A stretch of 16,465 nt of DNA from positions 1 through 16,465 of the forward strand of contig DATKVG010000042.1 in assembly GCA_035530195.1 (NCBI GenBank), in the 5' to 3' direction. The stretch's first letter is position 1. The number at the start of each line of letters is the position of its first letter. This document shows, piece after piece, positions 13,880 through 16,465 of the stretch. The DNA is from JAPLKX01 sp035530195. GTDB taxonomy: Bacteria > Hydrogenedentota > Hydrogenedentia > Hydrogenedentales > SLHB01. Under the pieces are notes generated by a model, which saw only the letters and a list, made by a program, of their open reading frames with translations, did not search any database and was not told the DNA's origin. Position numbers and translations under genes: made by a program.

Positions 13880-16183
13880 ATGTCGGCTAAATCGCAGCCC
13901 GAGGATCGGCGCCACCAGTCGTCGCAGGATGAACTTCTCCATCGGCTCGACCAGTTAGACGGCTCCCTCAGAGATCGAATCGACCAAGACCAACGGCTCC
14001 AAAGCGGTGTACCCGAGCATCAGCGGCCCACTGACCTCGACTTCATTCTCATGAGCGGCCTGACAAGGCCCACTCCCGAAAACGTATTGACCCCCGCCGA
14101 TTTCAGCCGCCCCATCAGTTTTTTCGAAGAGGGCGTGGTGGACGTCGACGATTCAATGGCGCCTCTCACCATCGACTCCGAGCCCATCGCCGATGAAGTC
14201 CTCGGCGCGGCGCCCATTGCGCCCCCGGTCGGGTTCCAGGGCGACAGCAACATCATCGAAATGCCGGGCATGACACCCCCCGCCGAGGTCTCCGAAACGG
14301 CGGTCTCCGAAGCGCAGGTCTCCGAAGCCGAGGTCTCCGAAGCCGAGGTCTCCGAAACGGAGGTCTTCGAAACGGCGGTTTCCGAAACGGCGGTTTCCGA
14401 AACGGAGGTCTTCGAAACGGAGGTCTCCGAAACGGAGGTCTCCGAAACCGAGGTCTTCGAAACGGAGGTCTCCGAAGCCGAGGTCTCCAAAACGGAGGTC
14501 TCCGAAACGGAGGTCTCCGAAGCGCAGGCCGAGCCGGAGCCTGTTGCCGATGACGCGGACCAAGAACCGGAACTCTTACAACCTTCAGCGATCCCGGGCT
14601 TCGAAGAAGCTTATGAAGAACCCCCGGCCACGGTCGAAGATCTGTATGAACAGCCTGGCCCTGACGAGGCCGGGCCACAAGCCCTCCAGGTCCCGCCCGC
14701 AATCCCGGACAAACCCGAAGAACCCGCAATACCAGAGCCCGCCGACCAAGCCGCTACATCTCCCGAGACCTCGTTCGCTGACGAAATCGCTCCCTCAGAT
14801 GACGAGGTTTCGTTGCTGATTGCCCAGTACCTGAAATCGGCGAGGCAGGAGGCCGTCGAGTCTGTTGCTCCGCCCGCGCCAAAGCCGCCTGCCGTTCCCG
14901 ACTTGGAACCTGTCCCGCCCCTGGTCTCTCAGGAGCCCTTGCAGGAGCCCTTGCCTGAGGCCGAGATCGAGCCGGAACCTGCGCTCGCGGCTGCGCCAGC
15001 GTTTGAAACCGAGCTTGTCCCGCCGCCGCACGAGGAAACGCGCCCGCCCGACTTCGCCGAAACGGACCTTCTCCTGCGCGCGCTCGAAAATCAGCCGCGC
15101 GAACTCCCCGCTATGCCCGCCGGCGTCGATGAGGAGGCGCCCGAGCCCGCGGAGTCTGCCGGCCCGCATCCCGACGAGGTCGAAGATCTGCCCGTGCGAG
15201 AGCCGTTGACGCGCCACAGCCCGCGGCGGTCGCGGCGGTCGCGCAGCCGGGCGCGCAGACGCAGAATCCGGCTGGCCCTTATGTCTGTTGCCATCGCGGT
15301 TACGGCGGCAACCGTAACGGGGGCGTACCTGTGGATCCGGCCGGCGTTCAGCACGCCCGAGGCGCGGTTCGCGTCCGCCGAGCAACTGGCCGCTGCCGGC
15401 TCGTTCTCCCAAGCCGCCGCCGCATTTGAGGCGTTCGCCTCGGCGTACCCGCAACACCCGTCGCGATCCTCCGCCGAGTTCCTGGCGGCCCATTTTGCCT
15501 GCATGGCGCCCGCCCGTGATTTCGACGAGGAGCAGGCCGTCAATCAACGGGCCCTCGTTCTCTTTGAGAAGTTCCTGCGCGACAACCCCACCCACGTCAA
15601 AGCCCCGCGCGCGTGGACCATGCTGGCCCAGTTGCACTACAAGCTCGGCCGGTACCAGGAAGCGGTCAACATCCTCCGCGATCCCGTGCTCCGGTTGCGC
15701 GACCCTGAATCCGCCCTGCCCGGGTTGCGCACACTCGCCCGGTCGTACGTCCGGCTGGGCGAGCACGAATCCGCCGTTTCCGCGTATCAGCAGGCCGCCG
15801 CGTTTGCCGGAAATTACGCGCCCGACGCGGATTACGATGAATTGGGCGACCTGTTCAAGCTGCGGGCCGATCGTGCCGATGATCCTGGGGAGGTCCAAAA
15901 GCTTCGTCAGACCGCTGTAGAAAATTGGAACCACGCGATCCGGGTGCCGGGGATCGACCCCGCGAGCAAGGCCAAGATCCAAGACAAAATAAAGTGGCTG
16001 GAATCGCAACTCGGCGAACCGCAACAACCGCCGGCAACGACCGAAACCGGAGCCGTCGCGACCGGCCCGGCAGAACCGGCGCCCGCACCTGCCGCCGACA
16101 CCGTCCCGCCGGCCCCTGCCGTGGACCCGGCGGCGGAAGCCCGGTTTCTCGGCGGCGGCCCTGGAATGGATTCCGTGCCATGA
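13880..16183 (+). CDS. Membrane-anchored repeat protein with periplasmic TPR-like domain
   Basis: 767 residues, no single family match. In order: a polar N-terminus (1-136); 16 near-perfect pentapeptides of the type VSETE (137-216); an acidic, Pro/Glu-rich, probably disordered stretch to about 440; an Arg-rich stop (HSPRRSRRSRSRARRRR); one membrane segment at about 464-486; then Ala-rich helical repeats of TPR/YbgF-BamD type (FASAEQLAAAGSFSQAAAAF, LHYKLGRYQEAVNIL and RSYVRLGEHESAVSAYQQAA), about 492-700; and a Pro/Ala tail. The positive-inside rule puts the repeat region in the cytoplasm and the TPR part in the periplasm. It lies between an ExeA-like ATPase and a Wza-like exporter, so a scaffold for an envelope export machine is plausible but inferred. 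The stop overlaps a possible start of the next gene (ATGA). Confidence 0.8.
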   Translation: MSAKSQPEDRRHQSSQDELLHRLDQLDGSLRDRIDQDQRLQSGVPEHQRPTDLDFILMSGLTRPTPENVLTPADFSRPISFFEEGVVDVDDSMAPLTIDSEPIADEVLGAAPIAPPVGFQGDSNIIEMPGMTPPAEVSETAVSEAQVSEAEVSEAEVSETEVFETAVSETAVSETEVFETEVSETEVSETEVFETEVSEAEVSKTEVSETEVSEAQAEPEPVADDADQEPELLQPSAIPGFEEAYEEPPATVEDLYEQPGPDEAGPQALQVPPAIPDKPEEPAIPEPADQAATSPETSFADEIAPSDDEVSLLIAQYLKSARQEAVESVAPPAPKPPAVPDLEPVPPLVSQEPLQEPLPEAEIEPEPALAAAPAFETELVPPPHEETRPPDFAETDLLLRALENQPRELPAMPAGVDEEAPEPAESAGPHPDEVEDLPVREPLTRHSPRRSRRSRSRARRRRIRLALMSVAIAVTAATVTGAYLWIRPAFSTPEARFASAEQLAAAGSFSQAAAAFEAFASAYPQHPSRSSAEFLAAHFACMAPARDFDEEQAVNQRALVLFEKFLRDNPTHVKAPRAWTMLAQLHYKLGRYQEAVNILRDPVLRLRDPESALPGLRTLARSYVRLGEHESAVSAYQQAAAFAGNYAPDADYDELGDLFKLRADRADDPGEVQKLRQTAVENWNHAIRVPGIDPASKAKIQDKIKWLESQLGEPQQPPATTETGAVATGPAEPAPAPAADTVPPAPAVDPAAEARFLGGGPGMDSVP
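14288..14527 (+). repeat. Coding tandem repeat, 16 units of 15 bp
   Basis: Sixteen contiguous 15-bp units of the form GTCTCCGAAACGGAG encode VSETE and variants (VSEAE, VSETA, VFETE, VSKTE, VSEAQ). Units 6, 9 and 12 carry Phe in place of Ser (TTC for TCC), giving a 45-bp, three-unit higher-order period over about 14363-14497. Codon use is nearly constant, which suggests recent expansion by slippage or unequal crossing-over. Copy number may vary between strains. Confidence 0.95.
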
Positions 16184-16215
16184 CGCGCATGAGAATGCGG
16201 CGCAGGAGAATGCCC

Positions 16216-16465
16216 ATGCGGCGTAGTGCATTGAACGCAGCGCTGCTTCTAACGGCAGTTGCCGTGGCGTTTTCTGTTATTTTGCCGGCCGCGGGCGCAC
16301 AGGAGCCTACCCCCGACGCAAAAAAGATCCAGGCCGGCGACGTCCTGTTTCTGGACGTTTACCGGCGGCCGGAGCTTTCCTCATCGGTGCAGGTGGACGG
16401 CATCGGCGCCGTCAGCGTGCCCTACGTCGGCGAGATCGTCGTTCTGAACATGACCGAGCAGGAGG
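16216..16465 (+). CDS. Wza-like polysaccharide export protein (partial, runs off window)
   Basis: The first 83 codons of an outer-membrane polysaccharide export protein; the 3' end is beyond the window. A signal peptide (MRRSALNAALLLTAVAVAFS...AGAQE) is followed by the start of the Poly_export domain, IQAGDVLFLDVYRRPELSS, then VQVDGIGAVSVPYVGEIVV. There is no lipobox Cys in the visible signal region, unlike E. coli Wza. ATG 16216 is chosen because AGGAG (16204-16208) lies seven bases upstream; in-frame ATGs at 16180 (overlapping the previous stop as ATGA), 16189, 16195 and 16210 would add an Arg-rich lead. In this family the protein forms the periplasmic and outer-membrane channel for capsule or exopolysaccharide. 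Confidence 0.88.
   Translation, partial: MRRSALNAALLLTAVAVAFSVILPAAGAQEPTPDAKKIQAGDVLFLDVYRRPELSSSVQVDGIGAVSVPYVGEIVVLNMTEQE

Noticed and set aside
14288..14527. CRISPR array
   Set aside because: Units are 15 bp, contiguous, without spacers, and lie in frame within a long coding region.
14020..14563. Open frames on the minus strand across the pentapeptide array
   Set aside because: They are the antisense reading of the 15-bp repeat, which is stop-free in several frames simply because the unit length is a multiple of three.

Overview
This is a GC-rich bacterial chromosome segment from a Gram-negative type of cell. A predicted lipoprotein binding protein and a Wza-type outer-membrane export protein point that way. 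Promoters close to the sigma-70 consensus and Shine-Dalgarno starts are visible. I cannot place the phylum; a PVC-type or other environmental lineage is possible but is a guess.

Layout. (1) Positions 1-2119: trpS (tryptophanyl-tRNA synthetase) sits between two repeat-filled intergenic regions. They hold a 78-bp direct repeat on both sides of trpS, terminator-like hairpins, and at least four copies of a roughly 68-bp hairpin element. The arms of that element show compensatory base changes, and one copy is inverted. (2) 2120-7846: a complete five-gene peptide/nickel-type ABC importer operon: lipoprotein binding protein, two permeases and two ATPases. The last four genes are joined by 4-nt start/stop overlaps. 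(3) 7847-9416: two paralogous genes for free-standing MshEN domains (the N-terminal domain of GspE/PilB/MshE ATPases, a known c-di-GMP-binding fold) with no ATPase attached. They arose by tandem duplication of a unit that began inside the 3' end of the upstream ATPase gene. A decayed copy of that gene end lies between them. (4) 9459-10437, minus strand: a frameshifted, truncated CocE/S15-type hydrolase joined to a secreted N-terminal part. (5) 10538-12193, minus strand: an FHA-GAF-HD-GYP protein with a C-terminal zinc ribbon, a predicted c-di-GMP phosphodiesterase. (6) 12194-12809: a regulatory gap with a near-consensus promoter. (7) 12810-16465: the start of a probable exopolysaccharide or secretion locus: an ExeA/GspA-like AAA ATPase, a large membrane-anchored repeat protein with a periplasmic TPR-like domain, and the first part of a Wza-like polysaccharide export protein cut by the window edge.

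How the parts may fit. The MshEN pair, the HD-GYP protein and the export locus suggest a c-di-GMP-linked surface or export island. The domains are read directly from sequence, but the functional link is inference. The strongest unexplained observations are the duplicated stand-alone MshEN genes with the gene-end fossil, the covarying hairpin repeats around trpS, and the 16-unit pentapeptide repeat with a 45-bp super-period.
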